Positions 22,817 through 34,867 of a stretch of DNA of 64,000 nt are shown here, one piece after another (the stretch's first letter is position 1; the number at the start of each line of letters is the position of its first letter). Origin of the DNA: Okapia johnstoni (lineage: Eukaryota > Chordata > Mammalia > Artiodactyla > Giraffidae); assembly GCA_024291935.2 (NCBI GenBank), contig CM044322.1, forward strand, positions 65,587,405 to 65,651,404, read 5' to 3'. The notes beneath the pieces are model-generated. The model saw nothing but the letters and a program-made list of their open reading frames with translations. It was not told where the DNA came from and searched no databases. The translations under genes were made by a program, and so were the position numbers.

Positions 22817-23092
22817 TAGAGAAGGCAATGGCACCCCCACTCCAGTACTCTTGCCTGGAAAATCCCATGGATGGAGGAGCCTGGTAGGCTGCAGTCCGTG
22901 GGGTCGCTAGGAGTCGGACACAACTGAACGACTTTACTTTCACTTTTCACTTTCATGCATTGGTGAAGGAAATTGCAACCCACTCCAGTGTTCTTGCCTG
23001 GAGAATCCCAGGGACAGGGGAGCCTGGTGGACTGCTGTCTATGGGGTCGCACAGAGTCGGACACAACAGAAGCGACTTAGCAGCACCAACAG
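22817..23092 (+). mobile_element. BovA2 SINE (dimer) nested in BovB
   Basis: Two BovA monomers in tandem, joined by 'ttcacttttcactttcatgc', without a tRNA head and ending in a short AGC-type tail ('cttagcagcaccaacag'). The target word catgcccattga is repeated at 22805-22816 and 23093-23104 as a perfect 12-bp TSD, and BovB resumes exactly. Confidence 0.95.
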
Positions 23093-23607
23093 CATGCCCA
23101 TTGAATCAGTGATGCCACTCAACCGTCTTATGCTCTGTCACCCTCTTCTCCTCCTGCCCTCTCTTTCCTCTCATCTTTTCCAATGAGTCAGCACTTAGCA
23201 TCAGGTGGCCAAACTATTGAAGTTTCAGCTTCAGTATCAGTCCTTCCAAAGACTATTCAGGGTTGATTTCCTTTAGGGTTGACTGATTTGATCTTGCAAT
23301 CCAAGTGACTCTCAAGAGTCTTCTCCAGCACCACATTTCAGAAGCATCAGTTCTTTCATGCTTAGTCTTCTTTATGGTCCAACCATCACATCCATACATG
23401 ACTACTGGAAAAAGCATAGCTTTGACAATATGAACATTTGTCAGCAAAGTGATGTCTTTACTTTTTAATATGCTGCCTAGGTTTGTCTCTTCTTTCCAAG
23501 AAGCAAGCATTTAATAATTTCATGGTTGCAGTCACCATCCATAGTAATTTTGGAACCAAGAAGGGCAAATCTCACAGTTTCCATTGTTTCCCCATCTATT
23601 TGTATTG

Positions 23608-23882
23608 CTGCTGCTGCTGCTAAGTCTCTTCAGTTACGTCTGACTCTGTGCGACCCCATAGACAGCAGCCCACCAGGCTCCTCTGTCCCTGGGTTTCTCC
23701 AGGCAAGAACACTGGAGTGGGTTGCCATTTCCTTCTCTAATGCATGAAAGTGAAAAGTGAAAGTGAAGTCGCTCAGTCGTGTCCGAGTCTTTGCGACCCC
23801 ATGGACTGCAGCCTACCAGGCTCCTCTGTCCATGGGAGTTTCCAGGCAAGAGTACTAGAGAGGGTTGCCATTGCCTTCTCCG
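23608..23882 (-). mobile_element. BovA2 SINE (dimer) nested in BovB
   Basis: A reversed BovA2: GCT-repeat tail first ('gctgctgctgctgctaagtc'), then two monomers linked by 'atgcatgaaagtgaaaagtg'. Flanking ctatttgtattg (23596-23607) and ctatttgcattg (23883-23894) match at 11 of 12. BovB beyond it has lost several hundred bp. Confidence 0.93.
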
Positions 23883-24360
23883 CTATTTGCATTGAAATAG
23901 ATGTAAATTGCATTGCTGGCAATTTGATTTCTGGTTCTTCTGCCTTTTCTAAACCCAGCTGTACATCTGGACGTTCTCAATTCAAGTACTTCTGAAACCT
24001 AGCTTGAAGGATGTTGAGCGTAACCTTACTAGCATGGGAAGTGAGTGAAATTGTCTGATAGTTTGAACCATTTTTAGCACTGCCCTTCTTTGGAATTGCG
24101 ATGAAAACTGACATTTTCCAGCCCTGGGGCCACTGCTGGGTTTTCCAAATTTGCTGACATATTGAGTGCAGCACTTTAACACTGTCAACTTTTAGTATTT
24201 TAAATAGCTCAGCTGGAATTTCATCATTTACACTGGCTTTATTGATGGTAATGCTTCCCAAGGCCCACTTGACTTCACATTCCAGGATGTCTGGTTCTAG
24301 ATTTGTGACCACACCATCATGGTTATCCTGGTTATCAAGACCTTTTTTGTACAGTTCTAC

Positions 24361-24916
24361 ATAGATGGTGTATGGCTGAGTTTTAAAGGGTGGACCACAA
24401 GCTTTTTTCTTCAACTATTCTAGACAATTCTATTCTAGCATTTAATATTTGGAGATGAAGTATGATGATTTCCATTTTTAAAATTCTTTTTCTATACATG
24501 GATGCTTGAATGACTTTTTTCTGTCTATTTTAATTTCCATGCTTTTAATGTCTAATAAGGAGAATTCCTCTTGTCAGATGTAATTGCTAAAATTATAGCA
24601 ATTAATTTTGATAACTATTTTCCTGAGAGTCATATGTACCCTTTATTTTTACATCATCTTCTGTAAATATATTTTAAATAATGATAGACCAAGCTGGAGG
24701 AATAAAAGAAATAGTATTTAATGCTTAAATAAAGTTATTCTATAACACAAGATAATTGGAATCCCAGAGAATCTCTCTCTCTCCTTCATGGTGAATTCCT
24801 ACATTTATGGAGTTTCATCTTGAAGGTGAAAGCAGATTATATCACTAATTATTGTTGTTTCTGTCACTAATTTTTGGACCCCATTAGTGCCTGTCTTAAA
24901 TGAATTCCATAGCAGG

Positions 24917-24918
<2 letters not shown>
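24361..24918. other. Unassigned AT-rich stretch
   Basis: Nothing recognised, apart from a short CT run near 24771-24783. Confidence 0.45.
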
Positions 24919-24961
<43 letters not shown>

Positions 24962-24968
24962 TGTGTGT
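24919..24968. repeat. (GT)n microsatellite
   Basis: About 20 GT units in a row, then a short interruption and four more, next to the 3' (BovA) end of the antisense Bov-tA. It gives rise to meaningless Val/Cys open frames. Confidence 0.97.
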
Positions 24969-25168
24969 ATGTTCGTGCTCAGTCACATCAGTCTTGTCTG
25001 TCTCATTGTGACCCCATGGACTATAGACCCTCAGGCTCTTCTGACCATGAGTTTTTTCCCAGCAAGAACACTGGAGTGGCTTGCCATGCCCTCCTCCAGG
25101 GGATCTTCCCAACCCAAGGGCTGAAGCCAAGAGTTTCTTGTGTCTCCTGCATTGCTGGCAGATTCTTG
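24969..25168 (-). mobile_element. Bov-tA SINE
   Basis: A reversed BovA body ('gctcagtcacatcagtcttg', 'actggagtggcttgccatgc'), then the reversed tRNA head ('tcctgcattgctggcagatt'). The GT microsatellite abuts its 3' end, a frequent arrangement for Bov-tA. Confidence 0.88.
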
Positions 25169-25454
25169 GATTTTATGCTAATAAGCTTATTACTGTAGTG
25201 CCTGCTATCTCCAATTCCAAGAGCAACATTCTTCTTTTGTTGTACCCTGTACTTCAATTGTTCTGCTAAAAAGTGATATATTATCTATTAATACGCATAA
25301 AATATAAAATATAAGATTTTTGATGAATTTATAGTACTATATGTGTGTGCCTGCAATCTTTTTCATTGCCAAAGACATTGCAGTTTATGTTTAAAATTTA
25401 TCTGTCCTTTATTTTGCTGAAGTACTTAGTGGACATATACGTGGCTCTGATTGG

Positions 25455-25945
25455 GGTTCTCAAACTAGCAAGGAGATCAAACCTGTCAATCCTAAAGGAA
25501 ATTGGGCTTCCCTCATGGCTCAAATGGTGAAGAATCTGACTGCAATGTGGGAAACCTGTGTTTGATCCCTGGGTTGGGAAGATTCCCTGGAGGAGGGCAT
25601 GGCAACCCACTACAGTATTCTTGCCTAGAGAATCCCCATGGACAGGGGAGCCTGGCTACTGGCCACCCTGAATATTCATTGGAAGGACTGATGCTGAAGC
25701 TGAAGCTCCAATAATTTGGCCACCTGATGCAAAGACCCAACTCATTGGAAAAGACCCTGCTGCTGGGAAAGATTGAGGGCAAGTGGAGAAGGGGATGACA
25801 GAGGATGAGATGGTTGGATGGCATCACTAACTCAATGGACTTGAGTTTGAGAAAACTGCAGGAGACAGTGAAGGACAGAGAAGCCTGTCTTGCTTCAGTC
25901 CATGGTGTTGCCAAGAGTCAGACATGACTGACTGACTGAACAAAA
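25455..25945 (+). mobile_element. BovB 3' end, sense, split by a Bov-tA
   Basis: Sense BovB from the codons for the RRSNLSILKE segment to the 3' end ('catgactgactgactgaaca'). A Bov-tA replaces or interrupts a short part at 25503-25656. Confidence 0.85.
25503..25656 (+). mobile_element. Bov-tA SINE nested in BovB
   Basis: The tRNA head ('ggcttccctcatggctcaaa') plus the first part of the BovA body, ending at 'ggacaggggagcctggct'. The last part of the body is missing, and BovB resumes at 'cctgaatattcattggaagg'. No clear TSD was seen. Confidence 0.85.
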
Positions 25946-27361
25946 ATGGCAACGTGGCTCTGACAGTTTGGTAGACAGACACAAGTGTTGCCTCCAGTTA
26001 CAGCTGCTTACTGGCACAGTTGTTAATCCTTCCTACCCTTAGTTTTTGCTAGACTTACTGATTCACTTCTTACAAAAACTATGGCAGAAATTATGGGATG
26101 TCAGACTGAAACTAAGTTATCAAAATTGATGACCACCAAAGTGGTCTTTGATGTTGTCTTATTTTTACCTTGCATTGTCCTGGGGAAACCATTTGCTGTG
26201 ACATTAGGAAAGCTCAAGGAGATATCCACCTGATGAGAAACTGTCCTACCAATAACCCCAGGGCAAATGGGATGCAGACTCTGACTCTCAGTCAAGCCTT
26301 CAGAGAAGACTGCAGCTTTGGGTGACATCTTGCCTGCAAGTTCATGATGAACATTGAATCCAGGACATGTGCTGAATTGTGACTGGTTTCCTGCACCACA
26401 GAAACCGAGCTAAAGGATGTTGGGTATTTTGACCTCCTAAGTGTTGGTGTAATTTGTTCCACATGTAGACTAAAAACACAGTGCTTTTCCTATTTAAATT
26501 ATTCTTCTCTTCACCTCAGTAACAGTAATATTCCCACATACTAGGATGGGGGAATCTATTGGAATACAATTAATCATTGACAACTTTTGTAGTCAAAGTA
26601 ATTACACAAATTAATCAGGTCAGTAGATAATATCCTATGTCATCTGGCCTGTAATTTGACAATCTGATTCAATCTGAACTGATTTTGTTTTTTTCAATAT
26701 TTTTCCTTGGTTCTCCTTTACCAATGTAAATTCCCATATGTTATTTTGGTTTTTGCCATTGCTGTTGTTATTGTTATTCTATTTTATAGAAATTCATCAG
26801 GAGCTAGGCTTTATTCAAATAAAGCCAAGAACTAAACTTGGGAGAGTTATATGTATTCTTAATTTCCTTTTTTTAGACTAGCTTTAAAAACAATGAAAAT
26901 TGCTGGAATATTTCAGGATATAGCTCCTTTATGTCAATAATAAAAGTAAAAACTCTAATGTATGTATGTTTTATATGTCATTTTTGGAAAGTGAAAACAG
27001 AGACTATATCAATCTCTTTTGGAAGTTATCTTAACACTTTGAAGTCATTAGAAAAAAGATTATATAATGCCAATGCAGAAAAAACAAAAAAAAACCCAAC
27101 TGATTTAGGGTAATTGTGTGTTTCCAAATTTATTTTCATAAATATTCGTCTACCCTAAATTGCCCTTGACAAGCATTTTTTAAATGTTTTTGGTGTTAAC
27201 GTTGTTTTAAAGCAGCTCAGAAAGCTGTCATAAAAACAGCCTTCAAAATGTCATGAAATGTTAAGGCACAATGTCAAATAGGAAGTTCATAAAGTCAAAA
27301 GGTCAGGATTTTAAAACTACCAGTCACTATGTGATATATTCTGTTATGTTGAGTGATTAAT
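25946..27361. other. Mostly unassigned; possible MaLR-type LTR end
   Basis: At about 26240-26470 the plus strand loosely follows the 3' end of MaLR-type LTRs: a cytosine-rich passage, 'cctgcaccacagaaac', then 'tggtgtaatttgttccac'. The rest is AT-rich and unassigned. The frame at 26101-26328 (minus) has no family resemblance. Confidence 0.3.
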
Positions 27362-30115
27362 CCTTCAGTTCCGTTCAGATCAGTTGCCCAGTCGTGTCCA
27401 ACACTTAGTGGCCCCACGGACAGCAGCATGCCAGGCTTCCCTGTCTATTACCAACTCCCAGAGCTTACTCAAACTCATGTCCATCGAGTAGATGATGCCA
27501 TCCAACCATCCTTTGTGGTCCCCTTCTCTTGCTACCTTCAATCTTTCCCAGCATCAGGGTCTTTTGAATGAGTCAGTTCTTCCCATCAGGTGGCCAAAGT
27601 ATTGGAATTTCAGCTTCAGCATCAATCCTTCCAATGAATATTCAGGACTTTTTTCCTTTAGGATTGACTGGTGGATCTCCTTGCAGTCCAAGAGACTCTC
27701 AAGAGTCTTCTCCAACACTACAGATCAAAAGCATCAATTCTTCATCGCTCAGCTTTCTTTATAATTCAACTCTCACATACATACATGACTACTGGAAAAA
27801 CCATAGCTTTGGCTAGATGGACCTTTATTGGCAAAGTTATGTCTCTGCTTTTTAACATGCTGTCTAGATGGGTCACAGCTTTTCTTCCAAGGAGCAAGCG
27901 TTTTTTAATTTCATGGCTGCAGTCACCATGTGCAGTGATTTTGGAGCTCAAGAAAATAAAAACTCTCACAGTTTCCATAGTTTCCCCATCTATATGGCAT
28001 GAAATAATGGGATTGGATGCCATGATCTTAGTTTCCTGAATGTTGAGTTTTAAGCCAACTTTTTCCACTCTACTCTTTCACCTTCATAAAGGGGCTCTTT
28101 AGTTCTTGTTCACTTTCCGCCATAAGGTTGGTGTCATCTGCATATCTGAGGTTATTGATATTTCTTCCAGTGATCTTAATTCCAGCTTGTGCTTCATCCA
28201 TCCTGGTATTTTTCATGATGTACTCTGCATATGTTAAATAAGCAGGGTGACAATATACAGCCTTGATGTACTCTTTTCCTAATTTGAAACCAGCCTGTTG
28301 TTCCATGTCCAGTTCTAACTGCTGCTTCTTGACCTGCATACAGATTTCTCAAGAGGCAGGTCAGGTGGTTTGGTATTCCCATCTCTTTCAGAATTCTCCA
28401 GTTTGTTGTGATCCACATAGTCAAATGCTTTAGCATAGTCAATGAAGCAGACGTAGATATTTTTCTGGGACTCTCTCACTTTTTTGATGATGCAGTGGAT
28501 GTTGGCAATTTGATCTCTGGTTCCTCTGCCTTTTCTAAATCAAGCTTGAGCATCTGGAAGTTCACAGTTCATGTACTGTTAAAGCCTGGCTTGGAGAATT
28601 TTGAGCATTATTTTTCCAGTGTGTGAGATGAGTACAATTTTGTGGTAGTTTTAACCTTCTTTAGCATTGCATTTCTCTGGGACTGGAATGAAAACTGACC
28701 TTTTCCAGTCCCGTGGCCACTGCTGAGTCTTCCAAATTTGCTGACATGTTGAATGCAGCACTTTCACAGCATCACCTTTTAGGATTTGAGATAGCTTAAC
28801 TGGAATTCCATCACTTCCACTAGCTTTTTTCATATAAGGCCCACTTGACTTTGCATTCCAACATGTCTGGTTCTAGGTTAGTGACCATACCATTGTGGTT
28901 ATCTGAGTGATGAAGATCTTTTTTGTATAGTTAACTGTGTATTCTTGACACCTCTTAATATCTTCTGCTTCTGTTAGGTCCATACCATTTCTGTCCTTTA
29001 TTGTGCCCATCTTTGCGTGAACATTCCCTTGGAATCTCTAATTTTCTTGAAGATATGTCTAGTCTTTCCCATTTGATTGTTTTCCTCTATTTCTTTATGT
29101 TGATCACTGAGGAAGGCTTTCTTTGCTAGTCTTTCAATCTCTTCATTCAAATGGGTATATCTTTCTTTTTCTCCTTTGCTTTTAGCTTCTCTTCTTTTCT
29201 CAGCTATTTGTAAGACCTCCTCAGACAACAAATTTGCCTTTTTTCATTTCTTTTTCTTGCAGATGGTCTTGATCGCTGCCTCTTGTAGAATGTCAGGAAC
29301 CTCTGTCTGTAGTTCTTCAGGCACTCTGTCTGTCAGATCTAATCCCTTGAATCTATTTTTCACTTTCACTGTATAATTGTAAGGGATTTGTTTTAGGTCA
29401 TACCTGAATGGTCTAGTGGTTTCCCCTACTTTCTTCAATTTAAGTGTGAAATTGGCAAGAAGAGGTTCATGATCTGAGCCACAGTCAAATCCAGTCTTGT
29501 TTTTTCTGACTGTATAGTGATTTTCCATCCTTGGCTGCAAAGAATATAATCAAACTGATTTCGATGTTGACCATCTGGTGATGTTCATGTATGGAGTCTT
29601 CTCTTGTGTTGTCAGAAGAGGATGTTTGTTATGACCAGTGCATTCTCTTGGCAAAACTCTGTTAACCTTTGCCCTGCTTCATTTTGTAATCCAAGGCCAA
29701 ATTTGCCTGTTACTCCAGGTGTTTCTTGACTTCCTACTTTTGCATTCCAGTCCCTTATCATGAAAAGGACATCTTTTTTGGAGGTTAGTTCTGAAAGGTC
29801 TTGTAGGTCTTCATAGAACCATTCAACTTCAGCTTCTTCAGCATTATTAGTTGGGGCAAAGACTTGGAGTCTATGATATTGAATGGTTTGCCTTGGAATC
29901 AAACAGAGATCTTTCTGTAATTTTTGACATTGAATCTAAGTACTGCATTTAGGACTCTTTTGTTTACTCTGATGGCTACTCCATTTCTTATAAAGGATTC
30001 TTGCCCATAGTAGTAGACATAATGGTCATCTGAGTTAAATTCACCCATTCACATACGTTTAAGTTCCCTGATTCCTAAAAATGTCAATGTTCACTCTTGC
30101 CATCTCCTTTTTGAT
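27362..30115 (-). mobile_element. Nearly full-length BovB LINE, antisense
   Basis: The longest continuous BovB here, about 2.75 kb against roughly 3.2 kb for a full element. On the minus strand, in order: the APE-type endonuclease (29612-29902) with FAPTNNAEEAEVEWFYEDL and RDWNAKVG, where the family has GDWNAKVG, then the end of the endonuclease (29244-29540), the linker (28998-29231), early RT (28651-28833), and catalytic YADD in NNLRYADDTNLMAESEQEL (28070-28339). Last comes the C-terminal part (27766-28068). At least five frame breaks separate these, so it is inactive. Beyond 30115 the 5' end is lost. No nested insertion was seen. Confidence 0.95.
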
Positions 30116-30603
30116 CAGTTACTAATTGATTACTCACCTTCAACTTCATTTGAACTGCAACAAGTTAGACTCAGCAAGTCATATTTCTAACCACAGATTC
30201 AACAAAGAAGGCAGGTCTTAATTTATGTGTAATATTAAATCTTTTAATCTTCTAAGTTCTGTTGTATTCTTTTAAAAATCTTTAAGGAAAGTTTAGGCAC
30301 CAGAGTGGCCTTTAAGTCTTGGTTACAAGCTATAGTATTATGACTTATTTACTTGTAGATCATTGTTGCATAATAATGTTTTCATGTGCAAAACAAAAAT
30401 ATAACAAATGTGAGTATAAAACCTCCAATCCCTCTTCTCACTATATACCAAAGATGTTTTGGTCAATATTGAACTAACTAGGGTAGCTTACATAAATTCC
30501 CAAAATAATCATTTCTGGACAGAGTAGTACAAAGAGTTACTATCAACGATCCAGTTTGGTAAATTTTTTAAACTAACAGATATGGAATTTTTCAGAAAAC
30601 CAA
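30116..30603. other. Unassigned AT-rich stretch
   Basis: It begins where BovB similarity fades. Nothing else was recognised. Confidence 0.4.
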
Positions 30604-30664
30604 CTGGAGTTGGATCTCTCACATTGCAAACGGGTTCTTTACCATCTGAGCCACCAAGGAAGCA
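30604..30664 (-). mobile_element. Bov-tA fragment (tRNA-derived head only)
   Basis: Only the reversed tRNA-related part is present: 'ttctttaccatctgagccac' with 'ctctcacattgcaaacgg'. The BovA body is absent, so this is a truncated relic. Confidence 0.75.
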
Positions 30665-31140
30665 TACTGTAATTTTTTCAAACCCCACTGAATAAGTAGA
30701 AGAGGAAACATACTGACTTTTATAAATGAGAGTGGTAGGTAGTGAATGGGGAATGGGGTGGTAAGGTACCCACATAGGAGGACCCTTAGGTGCCAAGTCA
30801 TGTCCATTTTGTTTTTTTAATCTTAGAGACTAAATGTCTTCTCAATTTCTCTTTAAAGCCTTCAGTCTCTTTACTTTTTACTTTCTAGGAATTCTCCTTC
30901 AGCTTTACCTAATTCTAGTCACACTTAGTTTTCAGCAAAGTGACTTCTGAATGGAAGAAAAAAGTGGTAAAACAGAGATAACCATAAACCTCAAAATAAG
31001 ATAAAAAATTAAATTCTTCCAGTTCTTATGGAAATGTTTTCTTATTTCACTTTGGTAAACACTGAGTCTTCATTTCATTGAACTTTTATTACATAAAGAC
31101 TTTATTATATTTAACCACCTTTTTCTTACTTTGATCTACA
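30665..31140. other. Unassigned stretch
   Basis: No repeat, exon or RNA gene was recognised. Confidence 0.4.
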
Positions 31141-31148
31141 TAGAGTTT

Positions 31149-31669
31149 CAGTTCAGTTCAGTTCAGTAGCTCAGTTGTGTTCTACTCTTTGTGACCTCAT
31201 GGACTGCAGCATGCTAGGCTTCCCTGTCCATCACCAACTCCCAGAGCTTACTCAAACTCATGTCCATCGAGTAGGTGATGCCATCCAACCATCCTTTGTG
31301 GTCCCCTTCTCTTGCCACCTTCAATCTTTCCCAGCATCAGGGTCTTTTAAGAGTCACTTCTTCCTATCAGGTGGCCAAAGTATTGAAGTTTCAGTTTCAA
31401 CATCCGTCCTTCTAATGAATATTCAGGATGGATTTCCTTTAGGATGGACTGGTTGGATCTCCTTGCAGTCCAAGGGACTATCAAGAGTCTTCTCCAACAT
31501 CACAGTTCAAAAGCATCAATTCTTTGGCGCTCAGCTTTCTTTATAGTCCAACTCTCAGATCCATACATGACTACTGGAAAAGCCATAACTTTGACTAGAC
31601 TGACCTTTGTTGGCAAAGTTATGTCTGCTTTTTAACCTGCTGTCTAGGTTGGTCTTAGCTTTCTAAATG
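31149..31669 (-). mobile_element. BovB 3' end, antisense, 5'-truncated
   Basis: It starts with a three-unit reversed tail ('gttcagttcagttcagtagc') and covers only the last 520 bp or so of the element. tagagttt at 31141-31148 and 31670-31677 is a short candidate TSD. Confidence 0.92.
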
Positions 31670-31756
31670 TAGAGTTTAAGGGATATAAAATACTGATGTT
31701 GTGGTACCCGTGAAAGTGAAGAATATGGTGGAAATGTAGAGAAAGTACATAGATTA

Positions 31757-32131
31757 TGTTATGGACTGAATGTTTGCGTCCATCCCCAATTCATACCTTG
31801 AAATTCTAATCCCCAACATAATGGTATTAGTAGATGGGGCCTTGGGAAGTATTTAGGGCTAGATGAATCACTCAATTAGAATCCCCATGATGAGATAAGT
31901 GATCTTATACAAGGAGAAAGGCATAAGAGCCTCCCTTTGTACTATATGAGGATATAGCAGGAAAAAAAAATCTGCAAGTCAGGAAGAGAGCTTGCACTGG
32001 AACCCAATCATGCTGGTACCCTGATCTTGGACTACTCACCCTCCAGAACTGGAAGAGATAAATGTCTAAATTCTTAAGCCACCAATATATGGTATTTTAT
32101 TATAGCAGTCCAAGCTAAGGCAGATTAATAC
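31757..32131 (+). mobile_element. MLT1-type (ERVL-MaLR) LTR
   Basis: It follows the MLT1 LTR pattern throughout: 'tgttatggactgaatgtttg' at the start, 'aacataatggtattagtaga', 'tgatcttggactactcaccc', 'ccctccagaactggaagaga', and 'tatggtattttattatagca' near the end. It is an old non-autonomous LTR with no internal region beside it, so a solo LTR. Confidence 0.8.
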
Positions 32132-33381
32132 TTTAAATATAAGTGTTTCACATGACCACTTAATCAAACACTGAAGAATGTTTCTGGGATACTCACTTGT
32201 TCACCACACTTAGCAATTGTTTGAAAATTTTATGAAACAGCATGGAAACTGAACTGAGCTGGAGAGACTTTGATAACTTTAAAGTACTGTATTGGAAATA
32301 GCAACGTACAGGGCACAGCATTTTGTTCAAAGACACACACCTGGAATTGCTGGAACCGTGGCCATTGCTTCATGAAATCGTGTGCAACGAACCACAGTAA
32401 TGTCTCATTTAATATTCTGAAATAAGAGTGTGACTACTTTTGTCATTCTCTAAAATTACAAAATAGATGAACTATGTCACCAGTTCTGATGAAAGAAGCA
32501 TAATAATGCTACATTGGCAAATGGAAACCTAATTAACCAAATACAAGGAACAACTGAATAATTACTTCTTCTAATATTAAAATAATTATTATATAATTGC
32601 ATAGCTTCAAATGAACTAAACTACATTGTACAAAGCCCATCAAAAAGTAAATGTCACATCTTACTGTGTATAATTAAAACCCTGTACAACACTTTCATTT
32701 AATTTATAGACAACTGTATGTTAGTATTTTATTTTTTAACTCCATTCATCATACTTTATAGAACTAGCTTTTGGTGTCAACAGATGAAATCTCTAATGAG
32801 TTATGATCAGAAAAAGGAATGCAGATGTACTGTACATCAAATTCTCCTTTCCTAATTAGCACAGCAGCTGTTTGGCTGACAGTTTGAATGATGTTTTTTG
32901 TGTTTATTCTAAATCACCTGTATAATTTATGGACATTTTGGTTGGAACTTGCCATAATCTTTTGTTTTCTTTTCAAAAAAAGCAGGATAAACTATCCTTA
33001 GGTGAATTACCTATTCTATTATTAAACTAATCTTATATACACAATGACCAAATAACCAAATAGTGTAAGTTGTATTATAAAAATGCAACCAAAAACAAAT
33101 GATAAAAATATATTTCAATATATGAGTATATGTGATTTGTGAAATCTGTATGACTACATAACATTCTACAAAGAATACAAAGTAGACCTATGCATCTTAA
33201 CTATTTTAAGAAATACGTTATCTCAAGCATATTTCTGTACACAATATAATTCAAATAAAAAGCTAACTGAGATTCACATGAGAGAAAGTGATTAAAAACA
33301 TTTTAGGACTTATGTGTATGTTAAAAATGCAATAACATTCTAGAAATATCTGGAATATAGAAAGAATATTGTGGACAAAAA
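32132..33381. other. Unassigned, possibly conserved non-coding sequence
   Basis: No repeat was recognised over 1.2 kb. The part at about 32700-32960 has a mixed motif texture ('cctaattagcacagcagctg', with a homeodomain-like TAATTA and an E-box CAGCTG) that could be a conserved element. That is an impression only. Confidence 0.3.
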
Positions 33382-34035
33382 AATACCACCTGCTATTTCA
33401 ATAAGCCAGTAATGTTGCAGCTATCAAGCCATCAGCCACCTCAGTTGCCCCCAAGGCTATGCCCTGATGGAAATTCGGCATAGAGAAAAACAGGATACTG
33501 GTCCTAGATAGTCGAGATGCATATCAAAGGAATAATTTTAATGAGCCCAGACTCTTGCATCTTCCTATATAGTAAAGCACTAAAATCATTAACTTGAGAT
33601 GTCTGTTTTTAGTGATTAGCTGTAATCTTTGGATGTTCAGGACTTCCCTGGTGGCTCAGACTGTAAAGCATCTGCCTACAATACAAGAGACCCGGGTTCA
33701 GTCCCTGGGTTGGGAAGATCTCCTGGAGAAGGAAATGGCAACCCACTCCAGCACTCTTGCCTGTAAAATCCCATGGATGGAGGAACCTGCTAGGCTACAG
33801 TCCATGGTGTCGCAAAGAGTCAGACACGACTGAGTGACTTCACTTTCTTTCCTTGGATGTTCAACTACCTGTTTTATTTTGAGCAAAAACTTCTATATAT
33901 CCTGGTTCCTGGCTTATGTCTTTAGGGCAGTTCCTCAGAGCTATCTGAGAGCTGTATTCCAGGCTATAGTCCTTAGTCATGCCTTGATTAAAATACAATT
34001 CTAAACTTTCAGGTTGTGTAATTTTTGTTGTTCAC
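33382..34035 (+). mobile_element. LTR-like ruminant repeat, split by a Bov-tA
   Basis: The blocks 'ctcagttgcccccaaggcta', 'gtcgagatgcatatcaaagg', 'cttaacttgagatgtctg'-type sequence, 'ggttcctggcttatgtcttt' and 'gcagttcctcagagctatct' recall the LTR of a ruminant endogenous retrovirus as I remember it. A degraded poly(A)-signal-like 'gattaaaatacaattct' precedes the end. LTR edges and family could not be fixed. A Bov-tA interrupts it. Confidence 0.45.
33640..33852 (+). mobile_element. Bov-tA SINE nested in LTR-like repeat
   Basis: Well preserved: A-box-like 'tggctcagactgtaaagcat', B-box-like 'gggttcagtccc', full BovA body to 'acacgactgagtgacttcac'. The target word ttggatgttca is repeated at 33629-33639 and 33853-33863, a perfect 11-bp TSD. 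Confidence 0.95.
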
Positions 34036-34079
34036 TTGATAATATACTACAGAATAATTTGTCTTAAAATGTTACACAA

Positions 34080-34275
34080 AATATATAACTAACAAGAACC
34101 TACTATAAAACGTAGGAAACTCGTTTCAATAGTCTGTAATGACCTATATGAGAATAGAATCTAAAAAAAAAGTCGATATATACATAGGTATAACTGACTC
34201 ACTTTGCTGTACAGCAGGAATTAATACAGAATTTTAAATCAACTATACCACAATAAAAATTAATTAAAAATGAAA
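34080..34275 (+). mobile_element. Artiodactyl L1 3' end, sense
   Basis: The end of the L1 3' UTR ('tataactgactcactttgct', 'gtacagcaggaattaataca', 'caataaaaattaattaaaaa'). Strongly 5'-truncated. Confidence 0.75.
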
Positions 34276-34390
34276 TATTACAAAATATTTATTGATTCAG
34301 AGATGGGCATACATATTGTGAAAAGATAAAAGGTGCAAATACAGTCTCAATTACATATAAAATGTGCCATATGGTACTATTATCACTTAT

Positions 34391-34867
34391 CAGTTTAGTT
34401 GCTCAGTAGTGTCCGACTCTTTGTGACCCCACGAACTGCAGCACGCCAGGCCTCTCTGTCCATCACCAACTCCGAGAGCTTACTCAAACTCATGTCCATT
34501 GAGTCAGTGATGCCATCCAATCATCTCATCCTCTGTCGTTCCCTTCTCCTCCTGCCTTCAATCTTTTCCAGCATCAGGGTCTTTTCCAAGGAGTCAGTTC
34601 TTCACACCAGTGGCCAAAGTATTGGAGTTTCAGCTTCAATATCAGTCCTTCCAATGAATATTCAAGACTGATTTCCTTTAGGATGGACTGGTTGGATCTC
34701 CTTGCATTCCAGGGACTCTCAAGAGTTCTCCCCAACACCACAGTTCAAAAGCATCAATTCTTCACCGCTCAGCTTTCTTTATAGTCCAACTCTCACATCC
34801 ATACATGACTACTGGAAAAACCATAGCTTTGACTAGGCTGACCTTTGTTGGCAAAGTAATGTCTCTG
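34391..34867 (-). mobile_element. BovB 3' end, antisense, 5'-truncated
   Basis: The last 475 bp or so of BovB reversed, from 'cagtttagttgctcagtagt' to the codons for the TKVR/YGCESW region. The copy stops abruptly at 'taatgtctctgatac'. Confidence 0.93.

Larger units (their letters stand above)
22688..24360 (-). mobile_element. BovB LINE, antisense, carrying two BovA2 SINEs
   Basis: Antisense BovB from a reversed 3' tail ('tgttgttcagtcaccgacac') through the C-terminal coding region, then, across the second SINE, directly into earlier RT (about 23883-24360). The stretch holding the YADD box is missing at that SINE, so a deletion accompanied or followed the insertion. Minus-strand frames 23253-23510 and 23977-24414 are decayed BovB protein. 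Confidence 0.9.

Noticed and set aside
24887..25198. Cys/Val-rich frames on both strands
   Set aside because: They are translations of the (GT)n microsatellite plus a SINE.
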